64,000 bases of DNA from Oryzias latipes (Eukaryota; Chordata; Actinopteri; Beloniformes; Adrianichthyidae), in contig NC_019871.2 in NCBI RefSeq assembly GCF_002234675.1, positions 15,842,331-15,906,330 of the forward strand, given 5' to 3'. The notes under the pieces are model-generated. The model saw only the letters and a program-made list of their open reading frames with translations. It was not told the DNA's origin and ran no database searches. Numbering within the stretch: the stretch's first letter is position 1; every line of letters starts with the position of its first letter. This document shows positions 1-13,000 of this stretch, piece by piece. The position numbers were made by a program, and so were the translations under genes.

Positions 1-292
1 TGGTATACATCACATCCGTTATGGGTGACAGTAAGGGGTTGGGGTTGCTTTCCCACAACTCAGAAGCGAGATTCTATTGTTGCTATGCAGAAACTATGTC
101 CTAGAAAATTACAGGGTTTTTTTGTATGTGTGTGTGTGTGTGGGGGGGGGGGGCCCTAAAAACAGCATCTTAATAATTAAAAGAGCAGTGGTTTTTAAAG
201 TAGATCAATAGATGATTGGAGTGGGTCTTTAACCGACTGATTTATAGATGAAGTTAGGTGGAGTGGGGTGTAACGTGCGATTATTTTTACAG

Positions 293-661
293 GAGACGCT
301 GGAGCGTCTGGAAGAAGATTCTGGAACTGCTGTCCTCCAATCAGAAATACTAAGCCCTCCTACCTACGCTCCAGTGCTTCCCCCTGCCTCTAAACGGACT
401 GAGCGGCCGATCTGGTCTGCCCCACGGAGATACCCCCGCAGCCCCTCTCCACTAGCACAACCTCTCCCACACCCACTTCCAGCTCCTCCTTTTTGCCCCA
501 TCCGCTCCCCTGTTTGCTCCCCTGCTCACTCCCCAGGCTCATCTCCACGCAGTTTCAGCCCAATAAGAAAAATCCGGCCTCCTGTAGGCATCCCAACCAG
601 TCACCTACCTGTGGAGCCAGAATGTACAGATGAGAATGATCAGACTCCATCACAACACTGA
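293..661 (+). CDS. Last coding exon of an unidentified gene; Pro/Ser-rich C-terminal tail
   Basis: I do not recognise this gene. A good acceptor (pyrimidine tract ending TTTTTACAG at 284-292) opens an exon whose only long reading frame starts ETLERLEEDSG and ends in a TGA at 659-661, giving 122 residues. The first dozen residues are acidic and helix-like. The rest is low in secondary structure and rich in Pro, Ser and Arg, with repeated SP and PxPLP steps, a basic RKIRPP patch and an acidic end (TDENDQTPSQH). The other two frames stop sooner, which supports this frame. A 3' UTR follows with an AATAAA at 1090-1095, so the gene ends here and its other exons lie left of the window. Such tails are typical of disordered scaffold or adaptor proteins, but no function can be assigned. 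Confidence 0.6.
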   Translation, partial: ETLERLEEDSGTAVLQSEILSPPTYAPVLPPASKRTERPIWSAPRRYPRSPSPLAQPLPHPLPAPPFCPIRSPVCSPAHSPGSSPRSFSPIRKIRPPVGIPTSHLPVEPECTDENDQTPSQH

Positions 662-1110
662 TGCCTGCATGTGCAGATGTTAGTTTTCACCTTGTAAAAC
701 ATATAGTCTGTTACTCTGATGTGAGAATATGTGAAGCAGGAGGGTGAGAGGTTAGTTCACTTTCTGCCAGCTCCCCTTATCCGTCACATCTGTTTCTGTT
801 CTGCACCGTTCTACTGTGTTGGGTTTGATTAAGACCTTTTCAAGGGAAAAAAAAATAAGTCTTTTCAACACAATGTAGTATTTTATGATTATGATATTGC
901 ATCAATAGGCAATTTACAGTTGGATATTATGACACACCCCTGTAAATATGTAAGTTTATAGATTTATGGTTAAAAACAATTTGTTTCTGTTAAATAATTA
1001 AACCACACTTTATTTTTTACCCCAAAGTAGAGTCACTGTTAAACTCAAAATAATAAAAATGTATGTATCTGGGTATGTATTTTTGTAACAATAAAATCAC
1101 AGATGTTTAT
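662..1110 (+). other. 3' UTR of the left-edge gene
   Basis: AT-rich sequence without reading frames between the TGA at 659-661 and an AATAAA signal at 1090-1095. A weaker ATTAAA lies near 998. The stretch from here to about 2036 is AT-rich and I see no gene in it. Confidence 0.45.
1090..1095 (+). terminator. Polyadenylation signal AATAAA of the left-edge gene
   Basis: Canonical AATAAA about 430 bp after the stop codon, followed by a T/G-rich stretch (GATGTTTATGCTGTG) suited to cleavage and polyadenylation. Confidence 0.45.
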
Positions 1111-2036
1111 GCTGTGCCTTCATCTCTTTTGATCCTAGTTTAAAATTACCTTTTTTCATTTACCTGTTTTATTTTGGGGATTCTGGACTGCAATACTTCT
1201 CTCAACCTATAGGTGTCACCCGAAGCTTTCATAAAGCATTACAGGCCGCTGAGTGGTGTTGAGGTTAACCGACGTCCATAGCCGACTAAGGGTTTTTTAT
1301 GTGGACGTTTTTTACTTTTTCTTTTTTTCTTTAACAAAATTTATAATATATTAAAACAGCCACCTCACCATGTGTATTTTCACTGAGTGAACTGTAAAAT
1401 GCACATAGACCAAGTGCAAGGTTTGGGACTCGATCCGGACCCACACTGAAAAAAAAGACCTGTTGGATTGACATAAAAAAATCATGGACAGCGGTTGCGC
1501 GCAAAAAAATCATGTTGAACCAATATAATTATTGCTCATAATAAAATCATGTTCTACTGTAATGAATGCTTCTTTGTTTCTGCACCTAATAATTTTACAT
1601 AAACAAACAAGATTTTATTATGTCATTTACCATAATTTTTTCAAACATTTAAAACACTATTATTTGTTTGAAATTACCTACATAGTTCATTTAATTTATA
1701 AATTATTTTAATAAAATTTAAATTGAAAAATAAAATTGCAGATTATTATTTAAAGCAAATACTTTCTTGTGCATTATGAAAATCCAATGAACATATGACA
1801 CTGAAAACAAATTTCAGATTTAACTTTTTTATTATCTAAACTTGAAAAATATGTTTACAGTGTAGCATAAAATGACAAATCACAATAAATTGGGCTTGCC
1901 ATTTTTATTAAACAGAAGATAACAGAGCCAAAGCAAACAGCTGGAATCCCTTCTTAGGAAAAAGTTAAACTATTTAAAGGTCATTTTATTCAAAGAGTCG
2001 GATCTTTAAGCCTGAAACCTTAGACACCACTTTGCC

Positions 2037-2563
2037 TTACAACTCTAATACAGTTTTTTTTTGGATTACCTCAAAGGTGTGTGACGGAATGTCCAAGGGA
2101 GAGAACCCAAGAGCAGGAAGAACGACCCAAATCCAATAGTTCACTCGAAGGGGCTTTAATGCCAGAGAACCATAACACCAGAGCGTAGAACGAAGACGCT
2201 CCGACACAGAAACAAGATCAGACACTGCATAAATAGACAAACCAATCAACATAATACACAACACCTGTGACCAGCGGGAGAGCTCAAGAAGGGAAGGGCC
2301 TCCAGGAGATCATAGCAGGAGCAAAGTCACGGCCCCATGACAAGGTGTTTCTGAGATGAGGATGGTAATCAGATTTGTGCTGTAAATAAGGCCAAAAAAG
2401 CCTTGGCATCTGCCACTCAGACACTTGGTGGGTCGACCACCACAGCCTGGGAGATGTGGACCACGAGAATGTCCTCTTCCTCACCACTGCCAGTTTCCAT
2501 TAGGAGGGAAATTCCCACCGTGGTGTCCTCGATTGCCTCCTGGATTGCTGCATGGTCTTCATT
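2037..2563 (-). pseudogene. Decayed last exon of a multi-copy teleost gene family (C-terminal fragment)
   Basis: Read on the minus strand, an acceptor (TCTGTGTTCTTCAG, just above 2563) opens an exon coding NEDHAAIQEAIEDTTVGISL and then a stretch ending SQAVVVDPPSV. A stop and two frame changes follow (AFFGLIYSTNL in one frame, HPHLRNTFEV in another), and it ends FEVIQKKTVLEL-stop at 2037. From memory this order (TTVGI.L, AVV, FGLIYALNL-like, YP..LRNTFEVIQK..LEL) matches the C-terminus of large, unnamed lineage-expanded protein families in teleosts. I recall no established function. The exon is split by a solo LTR at 2080-2342; removing it and one target copy restores LRNTFEVIQK across the junction. 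Internal stops make this copy non-functional. Confidence 0.55.
2080..2342. mobile_element. Solo LTR (263 bp) with 5-bp target duplication AGGTG
   Basis: The block starts TGTGACGG and ends CCATGACA, so it has the TG...CA ends of an LTR. It is flanked by AGGTG on both sides (2075-2079 and 2343-2347). No internal retroelement region or second LTR is nearby, so it fits a solo LTR left by recombination between two LTRs. The surrounding decayed exon becomes continuous when it is removed, which fixes the boundaries independently. Superfamily (Ty3/gypsy or other) cannot be told from the LTR alone. Confidence 0.7.
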
Positions 2564-4181
2564 CTGAAGAACACAGAAGATATTTGTGTGCACAGTTCAC
2601 ATTTGAAGTTTAGTTAAAGCGTCTAGATTACACAACTCACCTATACTTTGAATAAACCCCTGAACTTGCTTATATTGGCGAGAAGTTCAGCAGTCTGAAA
2701 TACAAAGAGTCAAAAAATTTTAAATTCACATGAAAACTTTGGAAAAATACAATTCTTACTCTTGGCTCATCAATAAATGTTATAGTTACTGTGTTAACAA
2801 AATCATTATATCCTTAGTGTCATGTTAACAGAGGTAGTGGGATAACTGATCAATCATCAATTTCATTATTTATTATGTATGTATCTCTCTACATAAAAGG
2901 TGTGTGTAAAGAGTAGGGCTGGCAATCTTGGTTACCTCCCGATTCGATGACAATCCAGGAGACAATAATTCCAATAATATATAGTAAATGCATGGTGACC
3001 CACCTGACTCAGTGAAGACTGGAGCATGGAGCCCAGCATGATCAGGGAGGAGCAGTTGGAAGTGTTGTGTGATGAGCTCTGTAATCAGGACGGAGGTTTA
3101 TTAGTTACATTTCAAATAAATATAGAGAGTGAGACTTCCACAGCTTTGTTGTATCATTTTAATAACTAAACATGCATTGGTTTGAAATAAATAGCTGCAA
3201 AAATATTCTGAAGAAATTAGACCAGAAAGAACATTAGACACCTCCTCCCCCCACAGGATTCAAACCACGCTTGTGAGAACCCGCGAATTTTGAAATGGAA
3301 ACTGCAAAACTAAACTAGCAGATCGGGAGTGGATAATCCCCCCCCACCCATAAAGGATTCCCATATGAATTTATCACAAATGGGAGGAATATGTGAAGTA
3401 GGATTACAGACATTATTATAAGGCAGTCAACTTTTTACTACACATTTTACACTTGTTCCAAAAGGACATGAATATTTTCACTCAATTAAACTCTCAAAGC
3501 TAAAATAAAAAATATGTTCAGCATCATAGAATGAAAACAAAGCTCTGATTGAAACCAAAGATTTATGTAAACTGGACACACCAAACGCATTCTGTGCACG
3601 AGACGCGCACGGAGAATGATTGACAGCTGACTGAGACAGAAGTGCGGTGCTGTTTGCTGGTCAAATAATGCTGTCCTTAAACTAGCTCATGGTGGAACGG
3701 TATGGAAAAACTATATAATGACAATAGTAATGATAGCTTCTCACATTTTCCTTCAATTTCGGTCTCCACAACGCAGAATTTAGCAAAAAGAAATCCACTT
3801 AGTGACGATGAAAATTCCCCTGGCAGAGTTTCTGCCTGTGGAAAAAAAACGCCGTGCCCGCCAGCGCCCACTGCCCTCTGTCAAAAGCGAATTCCTACGG
3901 CATAACTACTCACCACTCTTCCCCGTACATCATTTGAAATCACCGCGTTTACAGCTGAATCTGCCTGCGACGTGAAAGTACAATTTACCGCGCACACACA
4001 CCTCCCCCCTACCTGCCGTCCGAGGGCTGCGGCCGGCAGGGACAAAAGTGGCGCGCAGAGCCTTAACTTTGATAACTACGACAAAAGTGGATTACAAAGC
4101 TCTTCCCCGTGGAAAAAAATAACACTAATGATACATTTACGCCTTCCACTTTCTTAAATTAATTTGTTAGAGTAAATTAAC

Positions 4182-4251
4182 TTACCTTTTTTAAGTTCCT
4201 CCAGCCAGAGCAGGTGCTTGTAGCTTCTCTAAAATGGCTGACTGCAAAGTT
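4182..4251 (-). other. Possible untranslated first exon of the minus-strand multi-copy gene
   Basis: On the minus strand a GC-balanced stretch ends GGAACTTAAAAAAG followed by GTAAGTT, a near-consensus donor (around 4178-4190). Another donor-like AGTCAG/GTGGGT lies near 3004, and an acceptor-donor pair lies at about 2640-2700. With the degraded last exon at 2037-2563 these suggest one intron-containing gene remnant on the minus strand, about 2.2 kb long. Only splice-site shape supports this. Confidence 0.25.
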
Positions 4252-4524
4252 TCCCCTCCTGGAATGCTTCTTCACCGATGGGGTTTACTTATCCAAAATT
4301 AAGGGGCAAAGGATCAAGCATAACTATTTCATGTTTTGTCAACATGATTTAAATATATAAAAGTAACTCAGCAAGAAATTATGTGTGATTTTCAAGATTA
4401 TATTATGTTTCGAAGGTAAACATAATTTGTTCATATTAAACAAACATGTTTACTATTTGTAAATTGAACAACCCCACTTTTCCCGTTTTTTCAGTGCATG
4501 GACCTTTCCACTCTGAATACACCC

Positions 4525-5215
4525 TAAAGGCCTGTTCACACCGGGACGAATTTCGCCGGCGATTTTCGCCGACGTTTAACGCCTCGTGACTAAACAAAGG
4601 GCACCAATGAGAGTGTGCACACAGACGCGAAAAAACGCCAGGCGTCGAAGCGTCAAAAAAAAAAAACGCCTCGGGTTCGTTTTTTTTTTTCGACGCATCG
4701 CGTCGAAATCTACTCGACCAATGAGATTGGCGCTTTTGCACACGTGTCTGGAGCTTCTGAAGTTACAGTAAAACACAACTTGGGGGCGCTCAAACACAAA
4801 ACCGCCTTGCTGAGCACACATACCAGCGAAGAAGATAGACGCCAAGTAGCGTCTACACTGCCGCGAAGAAATAATGAAGGACATTCTACAATATCCCCGA
4901 ACCAAGCACCAGTTGGAGCTACTGGTGCTTGAAATATTCATGTTTTCTTTGTTTGATTCTGACAATCACGTAAATACTTGCTCTCTTCTTCTGAGTGAAA
5001 AGCGACTTTAAGAAGCGTAAAGTTGCGCAGCGCCACCTTGTGTACAGGAGCATTTCTGTTTACATTAAGCGCCATCTAATGTCAGGGAATGAAATTGCAT
5101 GGTCGCTCGGCTCATCGTCAGCGAAAATCGCCTGGGTGTGAACACAAAAAACGTGGCGAAAAACGCTGGCGAATAACGCCTGGCGAATATTCGTCCCGGT
5201 GTGTACGGGCCTTAA
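4525..5215. mobile_element. PIF/Harbinger-like MITE with TAA target duplication
   Basis: The left end AGGCCTGTTCACACCGGGAC (from 4528) is matched in inverted orientation by the right end, whose reverse complement starts AGGCCCGTACACACCGGGAC (ending 5212). Similarity continues inward for about 60 bp with CpG-rich steps (GCGAATATTCGTCC, CGCCGGCGA). TAA stands directly outside both ends (4525-4527 and 5213-5215), the 3-bp duplication typical of PIF/Harbinger. The interior (685 bp) has no transposase, so it is a non-autonomous element. An A-run and a T-run near 4652 and 4681, each next to GACGC-type sequence, form an additional internal inverted repeat. Confidence 0.75.
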
Positions 5216-5371
5216 GAAGAAAGAATACCCTGGTCAAATCCAGAATCCTGGCTATGTCTTTTCAGTGCAAAGTTTGCATGTTACCTGAGTATTTGTGGGT
5301 TTTGTTTCATGCGTTTTTTTTTAAATCACAATTGCCACTTAGGTTAATGTGTTTAATCCAGTGCTATGTCT

Positions 5372-5442
5372 TTGCCTTGAATCCACTGGGATAAGCTCCA
5401 GCAACCTTGTGACCCTGCACAAGCAGGAATAGAAGCCAAAAG
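5372..5442 (+). repeat. Short LINE-tail fragment
   Basis: Contains GGGATAAGCTCCAGCAACCT then GTGACCCTGCA, the same motif order as the better-preserved tails at 20693, 30977 and 34641. It is short and diverged, lacking the GGATGG end. The rest of 5216-7066 is AT-rich and holds no gene that I can support. Confidence 0.4.
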
Positions 5443-7066
5443 GAGGGATTTCCAAAATGTACAACACAACTGTAGGTATATTACCTTGAGATGATCTGAA
5501 AAAAAAAAGTCCCCCAAAGAGTACTTTGAGTTAAGTGTAAGTATAAAGATACAATTGAAAGCACACATAAAGTGTCTCCATCCCGAGCATAAAAAGATCC
5601 CATCAGAAGCACAGCTGGGTGCCTTTTGAAATAAAAATCTGCATAAATGTAATCAACTTGTCTTTTTATCTTCTATCACTGAAAGTGTGAATCTAATGAT
5701 TATGCAACCAAATGTGGTCCTCCCGGTTTGATCTTGTTGCCGTTGTCTTCATTCACAGTCGCACAGACTCATGAATAATCCTGGATCCCTGCCCACTCAC
5801 ATAACAGCAGGCAAGCAAAATCCAGAATCATTCATGCTTTCCAACAAGACAAAAAGGTAATAAAAGTGGGTCATTCTTACCTTGCTCCCAATGACACATG
5901 GTCCTACGTTCTGTCCGGTCATGTTCCACGTTTTCTCCAGGGTTGCAGAAGATCGTGGAAATGTGGGAAGTAATTAGACTCTTGGGAATGGCATCACAAC
6001 TGAGAGTAAAAAAAAAAAAAATATTGAGTGTGTTGGTGTACCACAAGTGGGTGTGGAGGAGTCCAAATTGTATTAAATTGAGACGATGTATGATCCTTTT
6101 TACATGAAATTACATCCTTTTGTGGCCTTGTTATGCCTCTAGAAATATCGTGTTAACCCTAACTTGTACGTGTAAATTTTTCAGTTGAATAAAGTGACTG
6201 TCTTGTAGGAAAACATTTCATTTTGTCACTTTTATCTTACGAACTGATATTTATATTGTCCGCCTTTAAGGCATATTTGAGATTTCAATTGTAACCTAAT
6301 ATGTTCAGAAATAACATATCTTACCATCCATTCTCATTGTTAAAGTGTTACAGATAAAGCTTCTGTCATCATAGGAGATTTTCCCTTTTTCTGCACATAA
6401 CAAGTGCCATAGCAACCACTGTGGGGTTTATATGTTGTCACCAGTACTCCAGATCTATCACATGGCCTTCATGACCAGGTACATCACTCATAACCATCCT
6501 CTCCTCCCCACAGATTTCAATTTGCATGGGCTTATCTAAGCTTCTGTGTGTGAGTGAGTCAGCTGCACTCTCAGCACCCAGGACATCACTTCCAGTCATT
6601 GCGGGGGACGACGCATCGCTGATATTGTGAGTTGAACAACAGATGCACTGACACTTTCCAATATTTTTCTGTGTATATATTAGAAAAAAACTTTTTTAAG
6701 TGGGAGAGATGTTTTTTTTTTCATATTGAGGAGACATAATGTAATGTTACACTTGTAAATAGTTGCAGACAACAAAAGTTAAGTTAAGTTAATGTCTTAT
6801 ACTTTTACATTTTTACATAAGCATTCTCTACTTTTGCATGTTCGTTGGAACCAGAAACTGTTGCGGATGGTTTTTTTTTTCTGCTATATTAATGTTTGAA
6901 AATGCTTTTCATTTCACATACATAATTGTCTCTAATAGCATGATGTCATTCATGGTTTTACTAAGCAGAACCCTGCTAAGTAAAATCCTGGCTGTTGGCT
7001 CTTTAGATTTAGCAAAGTTTCAAACCATAACCTTGGTGGGTGCTCTGGGAGAAGAGGCAGACTACT

Positions 7067-10000
7067 ATGGGCTCCAGCTCCTCCTGTTACGCCCCCAGAA
7101 CCATTTACCTTGATGTAAATGGAAGAATGCAAAAGGTGTGTCTTTATTTGGAATTGCTATATTTTTATGTTTCATTTTAATAAATTTTTTGATAGCTTCC
7201 TTTCTATTCATTTTAAGTTCACTGAAATCTTTAAATAAGGTAATGTTTTTTTTTTCTGCTTAGCAATGTGTGTTTTTGGTTTAAATATCACTTAGATAGA
7301 TAGGAAAGACTTCAGCTTAATAGTAATGAGTGGCATAATTTAAACTAACAGGACTGCAGTGATTGTGAAATGACATTTAAAACTGTGTGCCACACGTCCA
7401 GAATAAACCTATTTGTTTACATGAACTATGCAGGTAAAAATAAAAAAAGCGATAATTAATTACTTTTTTGGTTTGTTTGTTTGATGATCCAAACCATTTT
7501 TTTCAACTTCTATGAGTTTGGTAGTAAATTAAAATTGTTTGAGAGGTTTTGAGAAATAATCTGAGTGTGTATTTACATAAAACCTAATTGCAAAATGAAC
7601 TCCAAACAAGCATGACAATAATGAAGCCTTTCTATTTCCATATCCAAGACGGAACAGCAGCTTTTCCCTGTAGAATATCCCCACCTGAGCTGGAGCTAAA
7701 ATTGGGTTAGTCTTACAGGTGTTACTGACAGAAGCAAACACCTCCTTGTAAAATGCTTAAAGCACCTTTCATTTCTTTAAGACATGGTATAATTGGACCA
7801 TTGGAAAAAAAAACAAATATACAGCTGATTGCTCACAGAGTAAGAACAGCAGACGCATAAGCTTTAGTGTCATGCAAGTGGAGCTCTTGCTGATCTGATG
7901 ATAGAGTGTGTTTCAAGTAGAGGGCTGCAGATGACACTGCAGTGAGCCTTCCAGCTGGACCGATTTATTTGTTAGAAATATATATTTGTGATAAATGAAA
8001 ATGTTTGCATAACATATGAAAGCCTCATGAATTATATTTGAACTATACAGATGACAAAGTATTGAGAATAAAAAGGTAGTGGAGCCTATGTATTCTTACC
8101 AATCAATAAAAGAACACTTTTTATATTTCAGGTGTTGTTCAGTCGGCACTGCAATTCGTGTGACATCAAAGAGCTTCTATGTTCCTCATCCAATATTCCC
8201 AGGTTTGTTTTGATTTTTTTGTTGTTTTTTTTGTCTTTGCTTTACATTTACGTCGCTTTGGAAAACTGCAGCAAAAATACAAATGAAGGTTAAGAAACAC
8301 AGTGAATGTGATGAATATCGAACACGTCTCACAGTGATCAAAAGGACAGGCTGCATTAGCAGGGCACATCAAAGAAAGCAACGATGAATGACAAAAGCAG
8401 CATTTTGTGCTTTCCCCCAGTATCCTGTGCTTTCACCAGTGAAAAGAACTTTAGTCGAAACAAGCAGCAGGGGACATGTAAATCAGAGTGGAACACAGGC
8501 AAACACACATCAACCTGAGTGTAATGAAGACCAAACTGTAAATGTGCTGTTTGTTGTTTGGGACAAGCCTAACTTTAAGCCATGCAAACACAAAAACCTT
8601 TTTCAAAAATAAAAATATATCTGCAGATTAGTAAAAATAAAAATAAAGTAAACAGTGGATATGGGTAGAAATTAGATCGAATGACCAAAAGACATGCTCT
8701 GACTACAGGAATACGGCCATCACACTTGTGGGTCCAGAAGGTGCAATGGTCTCCATCGATCCTACCATGCCTGCCAACTCTCCAAAGTAACATACAAACG
8801 TTTTATTTTTGTGTTGCTTGTTAAATCTAAAGTTACAAGTCTCCAACATATCTTATTTTTAGTTAGTTAGTTACCTTTATTATTGATATTTAAATGGTGT
8901 GGTTCCTATTTTCTTTTCTTTTTTCTCATGTGAAAGTGCACATCTTTGTAAGGAGACAACAAAAGAGATCATTTGTAATTCTAATGAATGATCATTTGAT
9001 TCTTTCACAGCTCTTTGTATAAAGTTGTCCCTTTGTCTACCGCTCAGCCTGGAGGTAGAGTTTCTTCTGCTTTTTCTTCTCCATAATAAAGTCTTACAAT
9101 GTAACAAGGTTCAAAGTCAGGGTTTTTTTGTGTGTGTTCGCAGACAAGGAAGACCTGGTTGAGAATGTGCTGTCCCAGGTGGCCGAGCAGTTCAGCAGGT
9201 AACACCTTTTTATGTTATGACTTAAGCCCTCCTCTTAGTCACGCAGTCTGCTCTCACAAAGTCGACTCTTGGGAGGTCAGTCATACACAAAAATTTCCCA
9301 GTAATCCATTTTCATGTTTTGCTTTTCCCTGATAGAGCTTTTCAGATTAAGGAGCTGAAGACTGAGGTCATCAACAGACTGGCAGTGTTGGAGAAGAGAG
9401 TGGAACGTGAGTGCTGCAGACAGCGGAACACACCACAGCAGAACCATTATAACCAAATATGTCTTAAACATCAATGCATTGTTTATTTGTGTTTTTTTAG
9501 TGGAGGGTCTGAAAGTTGTGGAAATTGAGAAGTGCAAAAACGATCTGAGGAAACTTCAAGATGAGATGAGCACGAAACACGGTGGCAGGTGACATGAAGT
9601 CCCTCATGGAGTTGAATCCTGTACATCACAACATAATGACTTTTTTTAAGGTGTCTGTTGCCATCACAGGGTAAACTGTCCCTGCAAATCAACCCTCTTA
9701 GACGATGGCAGGAAGGTCACTCCAAGAAGAGATGTCCCCAGTTATCCAAAGGTATCTGAGACACATACAGCTGTGGAGACTTCTCAGTTCTTTAAATTCT
9801 TTCAGTGTTCTAATGACTATACTGTTGTGGAACATATAGTACACACTCTCTCAGGAGACCATTGATGCGTTAAAGAAGCCAACATTTGATGTCTGGCATT
9901 GGGAACACAATGAGGTTTGTTGATCTTCATCATCTATTACTACTCTGTACCATCCATGTGACCAAATGTTGGCTTTATTTCTTTCTTTGTCTTTGCGGCG

Positions 10001-13000
10001 GTAGATGCTGAGTTGTCTGGAGTACATGTACCACGACTTGGGCCTAGTGAAGGAATTTAACATGAACCCCATCACACTGAAGCGCTGGCTGGTATGGTTG
10101 CACTGCAATTAGTTTAGTTTCACCAAAACTACAGTTGTGCTACCATAAAGGAGTGGCAGACCTAATTTTAAAAAAATGTAATAAAGAGTTTCTAATAAAA
10201 AGATAAAATGGGTAATTATCTGTCTTACAGTTGGCAATTCAGGAGAACTACCGCAACAACCCCTTCCATAACTTTCGCCACTGCTTCTGTGTTAGTCAAA
10301 TGATGTATGGCATGATCCACCTCTGCAACCTGCAGGTATTGGGCCAACTTTTTTATGTGTATGAATGCTTCTTTAGGGTATTATTCATCTGAATGATCCA
10401 CACCTTCTGCCCAAGGTAAGTTCTGCTTGTCCTGACAGTACCTCTCCTTGTTCAGGAGAAGCTGACTCTCACAAATCTGGGAATTTTAATGACAGCTGCA
10501 GTGTGCCATGACCTGGACCACCCTGGTTACAACAACACGTAAGATTCACTATTCTATTCGCAAAAGTGTTGAGAGGCACAGCAGTGCGAAGGCCTATTGA
10601 CCCCCTATTGTTGTTGATGAACTGTGAAACTAGTTCAGCTTCAATCGAGATCAGGTATGAAAACAAGCTGATTGAGATAATCGTGTTGTTTTTGGATGGG
10701 CTTCAAGCTGGTGAGAACCCCTCTTATCAGTAGAAAATCCCAGAGAATGGACTATCTAGCCATCTTCAAGCCATCCATTTAAACGCTGTCGTCCATCTAT
10801 CAGGTACCAAATCAATGCTCGGACAGAGCTGGCAGTACGCTACAACGACATCTCCCCCCTGGAGAACCATCACTGTGCCGTGGCCTTTCAGATACTTTCT
10901 CTTCCTGAGTGTAACATCTTTGCCAACGTGGATCCAGAAGCGTTCAAAAAGATCCGCCAGGTGGGATGTGAAATCTCCAATGTTTTACTAGATGTGGCAT
11001 TACATGCCCTGGCTATTCAGTGTCATCATTTTATCTTGAAGGCACTCTACTTAGAGGGCTAAAAATTTAAATTGCCTTTTCGTGACAGCCAGAGTCACCT
11101 TTGGACTAGATGATTCAAATGCACATGTACTGTATATCTTTTTGTTTGAATTCACAACTTTAAATTTCAGAAATATAAAATAACTAATACTGAAATTATG
11201 AACAACTCAATCTTTGCAAATATTTAAACTTTATTGTTGATGTTCAGAATCTAGAACTACCTTTATACCTGTTTCTTGACAAGCTAAAACCTTTTGTTTA
11301 CCTTTTTTTATTACAAAGATACTACCTTTATGTTCTTAAAGTTTTTTAGCTCACAATTTGGTTGCATTTTCTTTGACACATCTGGCTTTTTACCTCTTTT
11401 TTTAATTGACATTTTAGTACTTAATGACTAAAAAAAAATCATGTTAAAAACTCAGAAATGTAAAATATACCATATTTTCCAAACTGTAGGGCAGAAAATG
11501 CTAATTCGCAACCTTGATAGTAACATGTAAAAAAAAAAAACAGTCCAATACAGATGCACTTTAGCCGCGCTAGTGTATTTCAAAAACCTGTAACTCCCGA
11601 CCTTGTTTGGAAAATGTAAAAAAAAACCACAGATACAGCTAAAACAAACGTACCTGTGACTTTACTAACCCCCAACCTTGTTAGTACCACATGAGCAAAC
11701 AGGCTGATATTCTGACACATTGTCTCAAAATTGTTTCGACAGCAGTAAACACAACCAGAATTAATCCATATTTAAGGTGCTCTGGAGAAGGCACACATTC
11801 ATTTTTTGAAAAAAATTAAGGCTTTTATGTGCACCTTATAGTGTGGAAAATACATAATCAGAATGGGTGCTAAATATGATGAAAAATTCAGACTTTTATT
11901 TTTGCAATATTAGTCTTAGTCCACTGATTTGAAGAAGAATGGATTTCTTGTAGCTAAGGCTGACAGGACATGGAATTTCTTTGGTGATTTCAAAACTTCT
12001 TTGATTGCCAAAAAAATGTGATACTTTTGTGTTTCCAGGGAATAATCACTCTCATTCTGGCCACCGACATGGCCAGACACGGGGAAATACTTGAGACTTT
12101 TAAGCTAAATGTGGATCACTTTGACTTCACCAATGAAGAGCACGTGGCAAGTGTATGTACACGTTTTGCTTGCAAAGTTGAGTTCAACTCAATTTTATTT
12201 ATGTAGTACAATATTAAAACATAGTTGTCTCAATGGGCTTCATACTGGTAATTATATAAGAACATGAAATCAGTTAGAGAATACAACATGTAATTGCTAA
12301 ACTAAACTATATAGACTAAGCTAAACTTAACATCCCTGCCCTTAGACCCTCCTTCTCGGTAAAGAAAAAAAAGCGAAACCTCAGGGATGTCCATATGAAG
12401 GGGGGATCGTCTTCCAGGATGGAGAGGCGATGTACCAGAACTCTTAGAGCAGAATTGGCTTATCTAACACTACACTACATGTTTGAATAGCAGATTGGCT
12501 TCATCCAGATAGAATTCGAGGAGCGTCAGGGGCGCGAGACGAGCCAGAGGCGAGGTCCACGGCCAGGTAGAAAATTACAGACGAGCCAACTTGATTCTGG
12601 AATCGCTCCCGCTCCTCCATCAATCACACTGCACCAAACAGAGGCATGGAGAACTAAATAATAAATAAATGATCAAGAATAGAGGAGAGAAGAATTAAAT
12701 GAGAATAGAGGACAGAACCCCAGTGCACCAAATCCATGTCAGAGCCTTACTAAATAGGCTAGATAGGGTTTGTTTTCTTTAATCGTCTGCTTGCAAGCAT
12801 ATTAAATGTTTATTTACACTTATCTGTGCGTTTTCAGCTTAAAACGGTTATGATCAAGTGCTGTGATATTTCAAACGAGGTGAGACCAGCCGAGGTTGCT
12901 GAGCCATGGGTGGACTGTTTGCTGGAAGAGTATTTCATGCAGGTAACTCACATTAACCACGAGTGTCAGCTTGAAGAAAAAGCTGAGAATACTGACTGGA

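Noticed and set aside
4576-4965. Overlapping frames of 101 to 129 codons inside the Harbinger-like element
   Set aside because: They are present on both strands over the same bases, rich in Lys/Phe from A and T runs, and lie in a non-autonomous transposon.
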